This document shows, one piece after another, positions 26,306 through 35,562 of a stretch of DNA of 59,677 bases. The translations under genes and the position numbers were made by a program. Under the pieces are notes generated by a model, which saw only the letters and a list, made by a program, of their open reading frames with translations, was not told the origin of the DNA and ran no database searches. Every line of letters starts with the position of its first letter. The first letter of the stretch is position 1. Source of the stretch: an uncultured Lachnospiraceae bacterium (GTDB taxonomy: Bacteria > Bacillota > Clostridia > Lachnospirales > Lachnospiraceae); the NCBI GenBank assembly GCA_902779395.1, contig CACZBK010000025.1, positions 1 to 59,677 on the forward strand, in the 5' to 3' direction.

Positions 26306-27643
26306 ATGTTTGTCGGCAGAAAAAAGGATCTTAAGTTTTTAGAAGATAATATTTCGGCTCAAGATAATAAACTGCTGGTCATATACGGGCATAAGGGAGT
26401 TGGTAAGAGCTCCCTTATGCTTCGTTTTGCCAAAGATAGATCATATTATTATTATTCATCCAGAACCTGTTCCGAAACAGAGCAGATAATGCTCTGGAGC
26501 AGGGAGATGAACTGCAGGGCAGAAAACTTTGATGATGTTTTTTCGGCGATGAAAGCTCCTGAAGACGGGAAGCTTCTTGTTGTGATAGATGAATTTCAGA
26601 ATATCTTAAAATATTCCGAAAACTTCATGAATTCTGTGGTAAGTCTTGTAAAGTCTGAGCTGCCGGTCATGGTTGTGCTGTTATCTTCTTCCATAAGTTT
26701 CGTGGAGACTGATTTTGTACCGCGTATCGGTTCCATGGCTATGAGCATAAACAGTTTTTATAAGCTTGCAGAGCTTAATTTCATGGATTGTGTGAATTAT
26801 TTTAAAGACTATACTACAAGACAATGTATGGAAGTATACAGTCTTCTTGGAGGGATACCGGCTTACTGGAATGCATTTGATCCGGCTTTGGATGTTAAGG
26901 AAAATGTGATACGTAATGTTCTTTCGCCAAGAGGTTTTTTATACTGCGAAGGTGAACGTATTGTATCGGCTGAACTGCGTGAACTGAATGTATACTCCAC
27001 CTTGCTCAATTCACTTGCCGAAGGAAGGATAAAGCTTAATGAGCTTCATGTCCATAGCGGATTTTCCAGAGCAAAGATAAGTGTTTATCTTAAAAATCTC
27101 ATGGAAAGAGAGCTGGTAGAAAAGGTGTTTTCTTACGATAACGCATCGGGGATAAATGCAAAAAAAGGAATATACCGTATAGCGCTCAGATTTCTGGAAT
27201 TTTATTACCGCTTTATGTTTGCGAAAAAAAGTGCACTTGAAAGCATGGATGCCGTACAGTTTTATGATAATTGCATAGAACCTGAGATAAAAAGCTTTCA
27301 TCAGGGCAATTTCTGCAGGGTATGCTCGGAATATCTTGATATTCTTAACCAGAATAATATGCTTCCCATAAAAGCGTCAAGCTTCGGGGAATGGGTAGGA
27401 AAAAAAGGGACTATAGATATAGTGATGCAGGATGAAGAAGGAGAGAACCTTCTGGCATTCTGCGACTGGGAAAAAGAGATCATAGATATGGATATGTTAA
27501 ACAGCTGTATGGAGACTGCAAAAGAGGCAAGGCTATCGGCAGACCATCTTTACCTGTTTGCTGCCGGCAGTTTTTCAAGGGAACTTAAGGATTTTGCATC
27601 GGATAACAGCTTTTTGAAGCTGGTTGATATAGATACTTTGTGA
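26306..27643 (+). CDS. Archaeal-type AAA ATPase with DUF234-like C-terminus
   Basis: 445 residues. Walker A is GHKGVGKS (28-35) and Walker B about LLVVIDEF. A winged-helix-like middle (HVHSGFSRAKISVYLKNLMERELVEKV) and a C-terminal nuclease-like domain follow, the order seen in the archaeal ATPase/DUF234 family. In that family the C-terminus usually has a PD-(D/E)xK core ending ECKW. Here the matching stretch reads IDIVMQD then AFCDW, so the Glu and Lys appear lost and nuclease activity is doubtful. Cytoplasmic; role unknown. The ATG directly follows the asd stop, and topB begins one base after its own stop. Confidence 0.8.
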   Translation: MFVGRKKDLKFLEDNISAQDNKLLVIYGHKGVGKSSLMLRFAKDRSYYYYSSRTCSETEQIMLWSREMNCRAENFDDVFSAMKAPEDGKLLVVIDEFQNILKYSENFMNSVVSLVKSELPVMVVLLSSSISFVETDFVPRIGSMAMSINSFYKLAELNFMDCVNYFKDYTTRQCMEVYSLLGGIPAYWNAFDPALDVKENVIRNVLSPRGFLYCEGERIVSAELRELNVYSTLLNSLAEGRIKLNELHVHSGFSRAKISVYLKNLMERELVEKVFSYDNASGINAKKGIYRIALRFLEFYYRFMFAKKSALESMDAVQFYDNCIEPEIKSFHQGNFCRVCSEYLDILNQNNMLPIKASSFGEWVGKKGTIDIVMQDEEGENLLAFCDWEKEIIDMDMLNSCMETAKEARLSADHLYLFAAGSFSRELKDFASDNSFLKLVDIDTL

Positions 27644-27644
27644 T

Positions 27645-29741
27645 ATGGCAGAAAAAAACAAATCTCTTTTTATAGCAGAGAAGCCTTCTGTGGCCAGAGA
27701 GTTCGCTAAAGCACTTAAGTATGATATGAAGAATAATGACGGCTTTATGGAAAGTGATGAAGCTGTTATTACATGGTGTGTGGGTCATCTTGTCACTATG
27801 AGTTATCCCGAGGTATATAATGAGGCTCTGAAAGCGTGGAATTTCAATACACTTCCTTTTATACCGGATGAATATATCTATGAAGTGATAGATTCCTCAA
27901 AAAAACAGTTCAGGATCGTAAGCGGTCTTCTGAACCGTAAAGATGTGGATACGATATATGTATGTACCGATTCCGGCCGCGAAGGTGAATACATTTACCG
28001 TCTTGTAGAACGTATGTCTGATGTCGGCGGAAAAAAACGAAGACGTGTATGGATAGACTCGCAGACGGAAGAAGAGATACTCCGCGGGATCAGAGAAGCA
28101 AAAGACCTGTCCGAATACGATAATCTTTCGGATGCTGCATATCTGAGGGCGCAGGAAGATTATCTTATGGGGATCAATTTCTCACGTGTTCTGACTCTTA
28201 AATACGGCAGATCCATGCAAAGCTATCTCAGAAGCGAAAAAAGACCTGTTGTAGCTGTAGGCAGGGTAATGACCTGTGTCCTTGGTATGGTGGTGCAAAG
28301 GGAACGTGAGATACGTCAGTTTAATAAGACGCCATTTTATCGCATCCCTGCAGTTTTTCTGCTCGAGGATAAAAAGATCAATGCCGAGTGGAAAGCTGTA
28401 GAGGGATCACGATATTTTAATTCTCCTCTTTTATATAAAGATAACGGTTTTAAGAAAAAAGAAGATGCGATAAAGCTTATATCGGAACTTGGCGGAAAAG
28501 AACCTGATGAAAACGGTGTTTTTTCCACGGAGGCTAAGGGCAGTCTTTTAAAAAGTGAAAAAAAGACCGAAAAGAAGAATGCTCCTCTTTTATATAATCT
28601 TGCCGAGCTGCAGAACACCTGCTCTAAGATGTTTAAGATCAGTCCGGATGAGACTCTGCAGATAGCACAGGAGCTTTATGAAAAAAAGCTGACCACATAT
28701 CCGCGAACCGATGCCAGAGTCCTTTCGACAGCGGTTGCAAAAGTTATAGATCATAATATTAAGGGATTATGCCAGTATCCTCAATGTGCGGGATATGCTA
28801 AGGACGTATTGGATAAGGAACTGTATAAGGGGCTGGCTAAGACCAGATATGTTAATGACAAGCAGATTACTGACCATTATGCGATAATACCTACAGGTCA
28901 GGGATTTTCTGCGCTGAATTCCCTGAGCCCCGTGGCAGCTAAAGTATATGAACTGATCGTCCGGCGTTTTCTTTCGATCTTTTATCCCCCGCAGACCTTT
29001 GTTAAACTTGGGATGGAAATACTGATGGAAGGCGAACATTTCTTTGCCGGTTTTAAGGTCCTTCAGTCGGCCGGATGGTATGCTGTGAGCCGGTGTTCCT
29101 TCCAGACTGAAAAAACAAAGGATGAGAAGCCGGATGATAAAGACGAAGAGGAAGTAGTGGTCGATCCTTCGTATCTTGAGATGCTGTCAAAGATAAAGAA
29201 AGGAAGCTGTCTGGATTGCACGGGGCTTTCCATAAAAGAAGGGGAGACCAAGCCGCCGGCCAGATATAATTCCGGAAGTCTGATACTTGCGATGGAGAAC
29301 GCAGGGCAGCTGATAGAAGATGAAGAACTGCGTGCCCAGATCAAAGGGAGCGGTATAGGGACATCGGCTACAAGGGCGGGGATACTCGAAAAGCTCGTGA
29401 CCAGAAAATATCTTGCTCTGAATAAAAAAACACAGATAATAAGCCCCACCCAGCTGGGAGAAATGATCTTTGATATAGTGCGTCATTCCATAGGCTCTAT
29501 GCTTAACCCGAAGCTTACGGCCAGCTGGGAGCTGGGATTATCCGGGGTAGCAGACGGCAGTGTTTCGAAGGATGAATACCGGAAAAAAATGAATGCGTTT
29601 GTTACAAAACATACCGAAAACGTTAAAAAACTGTCTAATGAAAATGAACTGAGAAGGTGTTACGATTACGCTGCTGTTTTTTACAGGACTGCGGCAAAAG
29701 GAAATAAAAAGAAGACTGCCGGAAAAGATCAGGACACATAA
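27645..29741 (+). CDS. topB: DNA topoisomerase III
   Basis: 698 residues. TOPRIM domain with LFIAEKPSVAREFAKAL and CTDSGREGEYIYR, then the type IA core with catalytic Tyr352 in LTTYPRTDAR. The C-terminal half has GSGIGTSATRAGILEKLV and LTASWELGLSGVADG, as in TopB. No C-terminal zinc ribbons are seen; the end is a short Lys-rich tail. It decatenates DNA and resolves recombination or replication intermediates. It starts one base after the DUF234 ATPase stop and has no separate strong RBS, suggesting coupling. Confidence 0.93.
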   Translation: MAEKNKSLFIAEKPSVAREFAKALKYDMKNNDGFMESDEAVITWCVGHLVTMSYPEVYNEALKAWNFNTLPFIPDEYIYEVIDSSKKQFRIVSGLLNRKDVDTIYVCTDSGREGEYIYRLVERMSDVGGKKRRRVWIDSQTEEEILRGIREAKDLSEYDNLSDAAYLRAQEDYLMGINFSRVLTLKYGRSMQSYLRSEKRPVVAVGRVMTCVLGMVVQREREIRQFNKTPFYRIPAVFLLEDKKINAEWKAVEGSRYFNSPLLYKDNGFKKKEDAIKLISELGGKEPDENGVFSTEAKGSLLKSEKKTEKKNAPLLYNLAELQNTCSKMFKISPDETLQIAQELYEKKLTTYPRTDARVLSTAVAKVIDHNIKGLCQYPQCAGYAKDVLDKELYKGLAKTRYVNDKQITDHYAIIPTGQGFSALNSLSPVAAKVYELIVRRFLSIFYPPQTFVKLGMEILMEGEHFFAGFKVLQSAGWYAVSRCSFQTEKTKDEKPDDKDEEEVVVDPSYLEMLSKIKKGSCLDCTGLSIKEGETKPPARYNSGSLILAMENAGQLIEDEELRAQIKGSGIGTSATRAGILEKLVTRKYLALNKKTQIISPTQLGEMIFDIVRHSIGSMLNPKLTASWELGLSGVADGSVSKDEYRKKMNAFVTKHTENVKKLSNENELRRCYDYAAVFYRTAAKGNKKKTAGKDQDT

Positions 29742-29765
29742 AGACTGAGTTTAAGAGAGGATCAC

Positions 29766-30230
29766 ATGAAAAGCCTGCCTGTCGAAAAAAGAAGACTGTT
29801 TATCAAAGTGCTGAGACGTGTAAGAAAAGAAGGGCGTTTTGACCTGATGGATAATTATATACAGCATGGAGATACTACAGTACGTAAACATTGTCTGCAT
29901 GTTGCGCAGACTGCTTTTTATATAGCATGCCGTTTTAAGTTTAAAGTGGATGAGGAAGCTTTGATACGGGGAGCTTTGCTTCATGATTATTTTCTGTATG
30001 ACTGGCATGAGCTTTCGCTGGCCAATACGATACACGGATATACACATCCGGGTTTTGCACTCCGTGAAGCCGAAAAAGATTATGAGCTTACGGAGACGGA
30101 AAAGGATATGATAATACATCATATGTTTCCGCTTACGCTTGTGCCGCCTTTTACGCCTGAGGGCTGGATACTCGTGATCGCAGATAAGATCTGCGCCCTT
30201 GGAGAAACGATAGGAGACAGATTAAAATGA
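29766..30230 (+). CDS. HD-domain phosphohydrolase
   Basis: 154 residues with the HD superfamily metal motif: His in TTVRKHCLHVA, His-Asp in GALLHDYFLYDWHE, then IIHHMFP and the final Asp in VIADKIC. It is a single-domain protein of a type common in Clostridia, probably hydrolysing a phosphate ester or nucleotide; the substrate is unknown. RBS GAGAGG precedes the ATG. Its end overlaps the next gene by 4 bases (ATGA), and it begins 24 bases after topB. Confidence 0.85.
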   Translation: MKSLPVEKRRLFIKVLRRVRKEGRFDLMDNYIQHGDTTVRKHCLHVAQTAFYIACRFKFKVDEEALIRGALLHDYFLYDWHELSLANTIHGYTHPGFALREAEKDYELTETEKDMIIHHMFPLTLVPPFTPEGWILVIADKICALGETIGDRLK

Positions 30231-30976
30231 ACGAACTGACTTTGGTTGAAAAACTGTTTGCCGGTCTGGATTTTCCGGCATGGACATTGGTTGCTCTGGT
30301 ATATGCATTTATAGGATGGTTTTATGAATCTACGATCTTTTCACTCTGCGAACAGGGGAAGTTTATGGATCGCGGGGTTTTTATCGGACCGCTTTGTCCT
30401 ATCTACTGCATGGTATGCACATTCAGCTACGATCTGTTTCATCCGGTAGAAGAGTGGTGGCTGCTTATCATTCTGGCAGGCACCGTGACCAGCATAGTAG
30501 AGCTTATCACCAGTATTACTATGGAGGCTTTGTTCCACAAGCGTTATTGGGATTACAGTTATTTTCCACTCAACTTTGACGGGAGGATCAGCGTGGTAGC
30601 CGGACTGTTCTTCGGAGTAGCCCTTACGATAATGGTCAAATGGATACATCCCGGTCTGAGTGCTGTTGCAAAAAGTATCCCTTATAATGTGCGGCTTATC
30701 GCATGTATAGTCATCTGGGTTATATTTGTGACGGACATGATCTGGACTACCATAGGTAATATGAGGCTTAATAAACCCATAGCAGCAGCTTACGATAAAG
30801 TGATCGCCTGGAAGCAGCGCAGGTTTGACGCAATAAACCTGTGGAAGAGTAAAGTTGAAAAAACGGCTCCCATAAGGGCATTCAGATTTTTACTGGCTAA
30901 GGGAAAGGCCATGAACCGTAAGCTTGTGGATATAGAGAATAAGATTAAAGGAAAAGATAAGAAAGATAAAAAATAA
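30227..30976 (+). CDS. CmpB-like (putative ABC permease family) integral membrane protein
   Basis: 249 residues with five or so hydrophobic segments (around 15-35, 50-70, 80-100, 122-140 and 158-178) and a basic C-terminal tail with a Lys-rich end. The text YAFIGWFYESTIFSLCEQGKF, GPLCPIYC, and RYWDYSYFPLNFDGRIS matches the putative ABC transporter permease family named after CmpB. No ATPase gene is nearby, so transport is not proven for this copy. It starts inside the HD gene stop (4-base overlap), so the two are likely translated together. Confidence 0.82.
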   Translation: MNELTLVEKLFAGLDFPAWTLVALVYAFIGWFYESTIFSLCEQGKFMDRGVFIGPLCPIYCMVCTFSYDLFHPVEEWWLLIILAGTVTSIVELITSITMEALFHKRYWDYSYFPLNFDGRISVVAGLFFGVALTIMVKWIHPGLSAVAKSIPYNVRLIACIVIWVIFVTDMIWTTIGNMRLNKPIAAAYDKVIAWKQRRFDAINLWKSKVEKTAPIRAFRFLLAKGKAMNRKLVDIENKIKGKDKKDKK

Positions 30977-30995
30977 AACCCTGCTTTGAGCAGGG
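30965..30995 (-). terminator. Intrinsic terminator of the minus-strand lipoprotein gene
   Basis: CCCTGC (30979-30984) pairs with GCAGGG (30990-30995) around TTTGA. On the minus strand it is followed by TTTTATTTTTT (the A-rich 30968-30978 on plus). There is no T tract on the plus side, so it mainly serves the minus gene, about 40 bases after its stop. Confidence 0.75.
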
Positions 30996-31033
30996 AAATT
31001 CCGGATGATGATATGTGCCGGAAGTGAAAGTTC

Positions 31034-31489
31034 TTATTCGGTAGTCATGAGATATTCGCCTATCGATGATACACGCTGCATCGAATTCGTGTATTGCTGC
31101 TGCGCAAGAGAAGCAGATTCCTCATCGTATGATTCGCCGTCGTAAGCCGTATGATAAAGATTGGCGGAATCGCACATGAGATCATAAGCTTCTGAAGCTA
31201 TGGCTCCGGCTTCGGAATATGCTTCGGGGACTTCAAGAGCAGCCATGTTGTGGAGTGTAGCAGCCAGTTCATCAACGGTTTTTAAAAGCCTGCTGACAGA
31301 ATCTTCCGAAGCAGGATCAAGACTGTCAAGAGAAGTGCTTAAACTGATTATCTCGCTTGTATAAGCCTCCATGCTTTCTTTATATTTTGGAAGCGCGGGG
31401 TCTTCCTTTTTTCCGCAGGCGGAAAAAAGCAGAGATAAGCATAAAAACGATTTGACAAACATTGCTTTTGAGTGGATAATCTTTTTCAT
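31034..31489 (-). CDS. Small lipoprotein of unknown function
   Basis: 151 residues, the only protein gene supported on the minus strand. The N-terminus is KKIIHSKAMFVKSF followed by LCLSLLFSAC, a lipobox ending at Cys25, then a charged linker GKKEDP. The mature part is predicted alpha-helical (Thr/Ser/Ala/Leu-rich, with heptad-like spacing), like small helical-bundle lipoproteins. No family is recognised. It lies between the CmpB-like gene and ilvB, divergent from ilvB, with its own terminator. Met10 could be the true start; both retain the lipobox. Confidence 0.75.
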   Translation of the reverse strand: MKKIIHSKAMFVKSFLCLSLLFSACGKKEDPALPKYKESMEAYTSEIISLSTSLDSLDPASEDSVSRLLKTVDELAATLHNMAALEVPEAYSEAGAIASEAYDLMCDSANLYHTAYDGESYDEESASLAQQQYTNSMQRVSSIGEYLMTTE

Positions 31490-31498
31490 GACTTTATA

Positions 31499-31523
31499 AA
31501 ATTAGCACACAGAGAGCTAATTT
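31499..31523. other. Inverted repeat between divergent lipoprotein and ilvB genes
   Basis: AAATTAGC (31499-31506) and GCTAATTT (31516-31523) are perfect complements around 9 bases. A second possible pairing, AGAGCT (31513-31518) with AGCTCT (31527-31532), uses the same bases and excludes the first. The 131-base gap shows no T-box features. It also has a short inverted repeat TATCC-N7-GGATA (31554-31570). Confidence 0.5.
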
Positions 31524-31620
31524 GCAAGCTCTTAATTATATGATCTGCGTATATATCCTGATCACGGATAGATAATATAAGATCAGAGTTTTATTTTTTT
31601 ATGCGAGGAGGACTAGATGT

Positions 31621-33234
31621 ATGACCGGTGCTGATGCAATGGTAAAATGCCTTATGGCTGAAGGGGTTGATCATGTTTTCGGATACCCCGGAGTGGCCAT
31701 TTGCCCTTTTTACAATGCAATACTGGATTCTGATATAAGAACTATATTGATAAGGACAGAGCAGAATGCAGCCCATTCGGCCAGCGGTATGGCAAGGCTT
31801 ACCGGAAAGCCGGGGGTGTGTGCGGTTACATCAGGTCCCGGAGCAACAAATCTGATCACGGGTATAGCTACCGCATTTGCGGATTCGATACCGCTGGTAT
31901 GTATCACCGGGCAGGTTAATTCAGAACTGATAGGTTCTGATGTTTTCCAGGAAGCCGATATTACCGGAGCAGTGGAAAGCTTTGTTAAGTATTCTTATCT
32001 TGTTAAGGATGCCAATGATATCCCGCGTATTTTCAAAGAAGCTTTTTATATTGCAAATTCCGGCCGTAAGGCTCCCGTACTCATCGATGTGCCGATAGAT
32101 GTACAGCAGCAGAAGATCAAAAGCTTTGAGTATCCGGAGGAGATAAAACTCCGTACATATAAACCGACGGTAAAAGGCAATGCGCTTCAGATAAAAAAGA
32201 TAGTCAAAGAACTTGAAAAGGCAAAGAGGCCTCTTATCTGTGCCGGCGGCGGCGTAAGGCTTGCAAATGCAAAGGATGAGCTCAGAAAACTTGTGGAGGA
32301 GTATCGTATCCCTGTTGTTTCGACGATGATGGGGATCGGTGTCATGTCCACCGAACATGAACTGTATTACGGAATGGTCGGAAATAACGGTTTTCCCTGG
32401 GCGAACAAAGCTATGAAGGAAGCGGATCTTATCATGATGGTAGGAGCCAGAGTGGCTGACCGAGCCGTAAATCAGCCCGAGCGCGTCATGAAAGATACCG
32501 TCCTGATACATATAGATGTGGATCCGGCGGAAATAGGCAAGAATGCGGGAGCGACCATACCTATAGTGGGCGATGCCAAGCATATTCTTTCTGATCTTGC
32601 GGAATACGAGATAGACGGGGATTACAGTGAATGGATAGAGTCTCTTAATAAATATCGAAATGAGATGCCTGTTGTAAGAGATGCTCATCCGGGGTATGTC
32701 GATCCTGCGGAATTTATACGGCGTATGTCGCTTAAGATGCAGGACAATGCCATATATGTAGCAGATGTCGGTCAGAACCAGATCTGGTCCTGTAAATATC
32801 ATGTGGTACGAAACGGGCGTTTCCTTACTACAGGCGGTATGGGGACCATGGGTTATTCGATCCCGGCTGCCGTAGGTGCAAAGCTTGCAAGACCGGACAG
32901 ACAGGTTGTTGCTGTATGCGGTGACGGATCATTTCAGATGTCTATGATGGAACTGGCCACAATGAGACAGTATAATGTTCCCGTAAAGATCGTTGTACTC
33001 AAAAATAATTATCTGGGGATGGTAAGACAGTACCAGCATTTTACTTATGACGATAAATACTCGGTAGTGGATCTTTCGGGAAGCCCGGATCTTGAACATA
33101 TAGCTGAAGCATATGGTATGAAATTCATGCGTATCACCGATATGGAAGGACTGGATGATAAGCTTGATGAGCTGCTTTCGAAGGACGAAGCTTATCTTTG
33201 CGAATGTATCATAGATCCTATGGATCTTGTGTAA
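31621..33234 (+). CDS. ilvB: Acetolactate synthase, large (catalytic) subunit
   Basis: 537 residues. Thiamine diphosphate enzyme: the activating Glu47 lies in RTEQNAAH, SGPGATN follows, then the ThDP/Mg motif GDGS (434-437) to NN (462-463) in LKNNYLGMVRQYQ. The middle FAD-binding region (GGGVRLANA, GVMSTEHELYYGMVG) is present, so it is the biosynthetic form that feeds Ile/Val/Leu rather than catabolic AlsS. RBS GAGGAGGA is 9 bases before ATG 31621; an out-of-frame ATG at 31617 is ignored. Two regulatory subunit genes follow. It is the first gene of the ilv block, with no confident promoter seen. Confidence 0.95.
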   Translation: MTGADAMVKCLMAEGVDHVFGYPGVAICPFYNAILDSDIRTILIRTEQNAAHSASGMARLTGKPGVCAVTSGPGATNLITGIATAFADSIPLVCITGQVNSELIGSDVFQEADITGAVESFVKYSYLVKDANDIPRIFKEAFYIANSGRKAPVLIDVPIDVQQQKIKSFEYPEEIKLRTYKPTVKGNALQIKKIVKELEKAKRPLICAGGGVRLANAKDELRKLVEEYRIPVVSTMMGIGVMSTEHELYYGMVGNNGFPWANKAMKEADLIMMVGARVADRAVNQPERVMKDTVLIHIDVDPAEIGKNAGATIPIVGDAKHILSDLAEYEIDGDYSEWIESLNKYRNEMPVVRDAHPGYVDPAEFIRRMSLKMQDNAIYVADVGQNQIWSCKYHVVRNGRFLTTGGMGTMGYSIPAAVGAKLARPDRQVVAVCGDGSFQMSMMELATMRQYNVPVKIVVLKNNYLGMVRQYQHFTYDDKYSVVDLSGSPDLEHIAEAYGMKFMRITDMEGLDDKLDELLSKDEAYLCECIIDPMDLV

Positions 33235-33245
33235 GGAGGTGGAGC

Positions 33246-33728
33246 ATGAGACGTATTTTTTCCGTACTTGTTGAGAACAGATCGGGTGTACTTAGTAAGG
33301 TTGCAGGGCTTTTTGCACGCCGCAGTTTTAATATAGATTCTCTGGCTGTGGGCGAGACTGATGATAATGCGGTATCGCTTATGACCATATTAAGTTCCGG
33401 GACCGAACAGACACTTGAACAGATCGAAAAACAGCTCAATAAGAAGCTGGATGTTATAAAAGTAAAGACCTTTGATGAGGACAGGGCTATAAGCAGAGAG
33501 CTTATGCTTATCAAGGTAAAATATAATAAGGGAAACAGGCGTGAGATCATGGAGATCTGTGAGGTGATGAAGGCAGAGATAGTTGATATGAGCCAGCATC
33601 TCATGATAATACAGATATGTGATACTCCCGAGAAGATAAAACTGATGATCAGCATGCTCCAGCAGATATCCATTGTTGAAGTTGCGCGTACCGGGACGCT
33701 TGCGCTTTCCAAATGCATTGAAGAATAA
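33246..33728 (+). CDS. ilvN: Acetolactate synthase small subunit, first copy
   Basis: 160 residues from ATG 33246, behind RBS TAAGGAGGTGGAG; a longer frame starts at 33198 inside ilvB but lacks an RBS. An ACT domain fills the first 75 residues (SVLVENRSGVLSKVAGLFARR, FNIDSLAVGETDD). The C-terminal ACT-like half contains RELMLIKVKYN and ends EVARTGTLALSK. It binds valine-type effectors and activates the catalytic subunit. It follows ilvB by 11 bases. A second paralogous small subunit lies 100 bases downstream. Confidence 0.93.
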   Translation: MRRIFSVLVENRSGVLSKVAGLFARRSFNIDSLAVGETDDNAVSLMTILSSGTEQTLEQIEKQLNKKLDVIKVKTFDEDRAISRELMLIKVKYNKGNRREIMEICEVMKAEIVDMSQHLMIIQICDTPEKIKLMISMLQQISIVEVARTGTLALSKCIEE

Positions 33729-33739
33729 AGGTCTTTCGA

Positions 33740-33768
33740 TTGACAAGAATGCAATATATTGATAAACT
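33740..33768 (+). promoter_or_regulatory. Possible internal promoter between the two small-subunit genes
   Basis: TTGACA (33740-33745) is a perfect -35 box. The best -10 at 17 bases is TAAACT (33763-33768), only four of six matches. The 100-base gap here is long for an operon with otherwise tight spacing, which supports a second start driving the second ilvN-type gene and ilvC. Confidence 0.35.
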
Positions 33769-33828
33769 TTGACTTGTTGTCGAAAAGGGTAAGCAGTTAA
33801 TAATTTATTACTATAGAGGTGATCAGCC

Positions 33829-34332
33829 GTGAACAGGAAAGTATTTCAGTTGCTCGTAGATAATTCTTCAGGTGTTTTATCACGTATCTCCGGTCTTTTT
33901 TCAAGACGCGGGTACAATATAGAAAGCATTACTGCCGGAGTTACGGCAGATCCCAGATATTCCAGGATAACTATTGTTGCACAGGGGGATGATGAGATCC
34001 TTGACCAGATCGAAAAGCAGGTTGCCAAGCTTATCGAGGTGCGTAATGTAAAAGTTCTGGATCCTTCAGATTCGGTATATCGTGAGCTGTGCCTGATAAA
34101 GGTTGAAGCTACGGAGGATAACAGGGAAAATCTTATCTCTGTTGCCAATATTTTCAGAGCCAATATAGTTGATGTAGGCCCCGAGAGCCTGATAATCGAG
34201 CTTACGGGTAATCAGTCGAAGATTGAAGCATTTATGGGACTTCTCAAGGGCTATACGATTTCCGAACTTGCAAGAACGGGCCTTACAGGTCTGACCCGCG
34301 GTAATTCCGATGTGGTCTGGCTTGATGACTAA
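33829..34332 (+). CDS. ilvN: Acetolactate synthase small subunit, second copy
   Basis: 167 residues from GTG 33829 with RBS AGAGGTGATC. An ACT domain (LLVDNSSGVLSRISGLFSRR, YNIESITAGVTADP, ITIVAQGD) and a C-terminal regulatory domain (RELCLIKVEA, VDVGPESLIIELTG, ISELARTGLTGLTRG) match IlvN/IlvH. It is closer to the standard IlvH text than the first copy, for example in RYSRITIV. Having two tandem regulatory subunits behind one catalytic gene suggests two feedback modes or a heteromeric regulatory subunit. ilvC follows 43 bases later. Confidence 0.93.
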   Translation: MNRKVFQLLVDNSSGVLSRISGLFSRRGYNIESITAGVTADPRYSRITIVAQGDDEILDQIEKQVAKLIEVRNVKVLDPSDSVYRELCLIKVEATEDNRENLISVANIFRANIVDVGPESLIIELTGNQSKIEAFMGLLKGYTISELARTGLTGLTRGNSDVVWLDD

Positions 34333-34339
34333 TATTTAA

Positions 34340-35392
<1,053 letters not shown>

Positions 35393-35399
35393 AGGAAAA

Positions 35400-35493
35400 A
35401 CAGTAAGCCGTGCGCAGACGTACGTTGGTGAATGCGGTCCCCGTGCCTGCACGAGGAAACGCATTTTCCGGCGGACGGATGCATAAGGCGCGC
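35400..35493 (+). other. GC-rich structured spacer after ilvC
   Basis: This 3' UTR/leader is visibly richer in G+C than its surroundings and has no convincing ORF. Pairings seen: AATGCG (35434-35439) with CGCATT (35460-35465), enclosing CGTG/CACG (about 35446-35457); and GGCGC (35487-35491) with GCGCC (35495-35499). The last pairing competes with the left arm of the downstream terminator. It may be an attenuator or a structured RNA; no known riboswitch consensus was recognised. Confidence 0.4.
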
Positions 35494-35547
35494 AGCGCCG
35501 CTCATCATGGAACGCAAAGCGTTCCGTGATGCAGCACGGCGCTTTTT
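35494..35547 (+). terminator. Terminator with nested hairpin after ilvC
   Basis: AGCGCCG (35494-35500) pairs with CGGCGCT (35537-35543), followed by TTTT. Inside it ATCATGGAACGC (35504-35515) pairs with GCGTTCCGTGAT (35519-35530) with one G-U wobble and an AAA loop. It ends the ilv unit and lies 16 bases before the next ATG. Confidence 0.8.
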
Positions 35548-35562
35548 GATAGTCCGTTTATT

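Noticed and set aside
31490-31620. T-box leader for ilvB
   Set aside because: The gap is only 131 bases with no T-box sequence and no specifier stem.
33198-33245. Longer N-terminus for the first ilvN
   Set aside because: Would overlap ilvB by 37 bases and lacks an RBS; the ATG at 33246 has a perfect RBS and matches the family start.
35494-35547. Possible cyclic di-GMP (GEMM) riboswitch because of the ACGCAAAGC text
   Set aside because: The rest of the GEMM consensus (tetraloop receptor and second stem) is absent, and the text is explained by a palindromic hairpin with an AAA loop.
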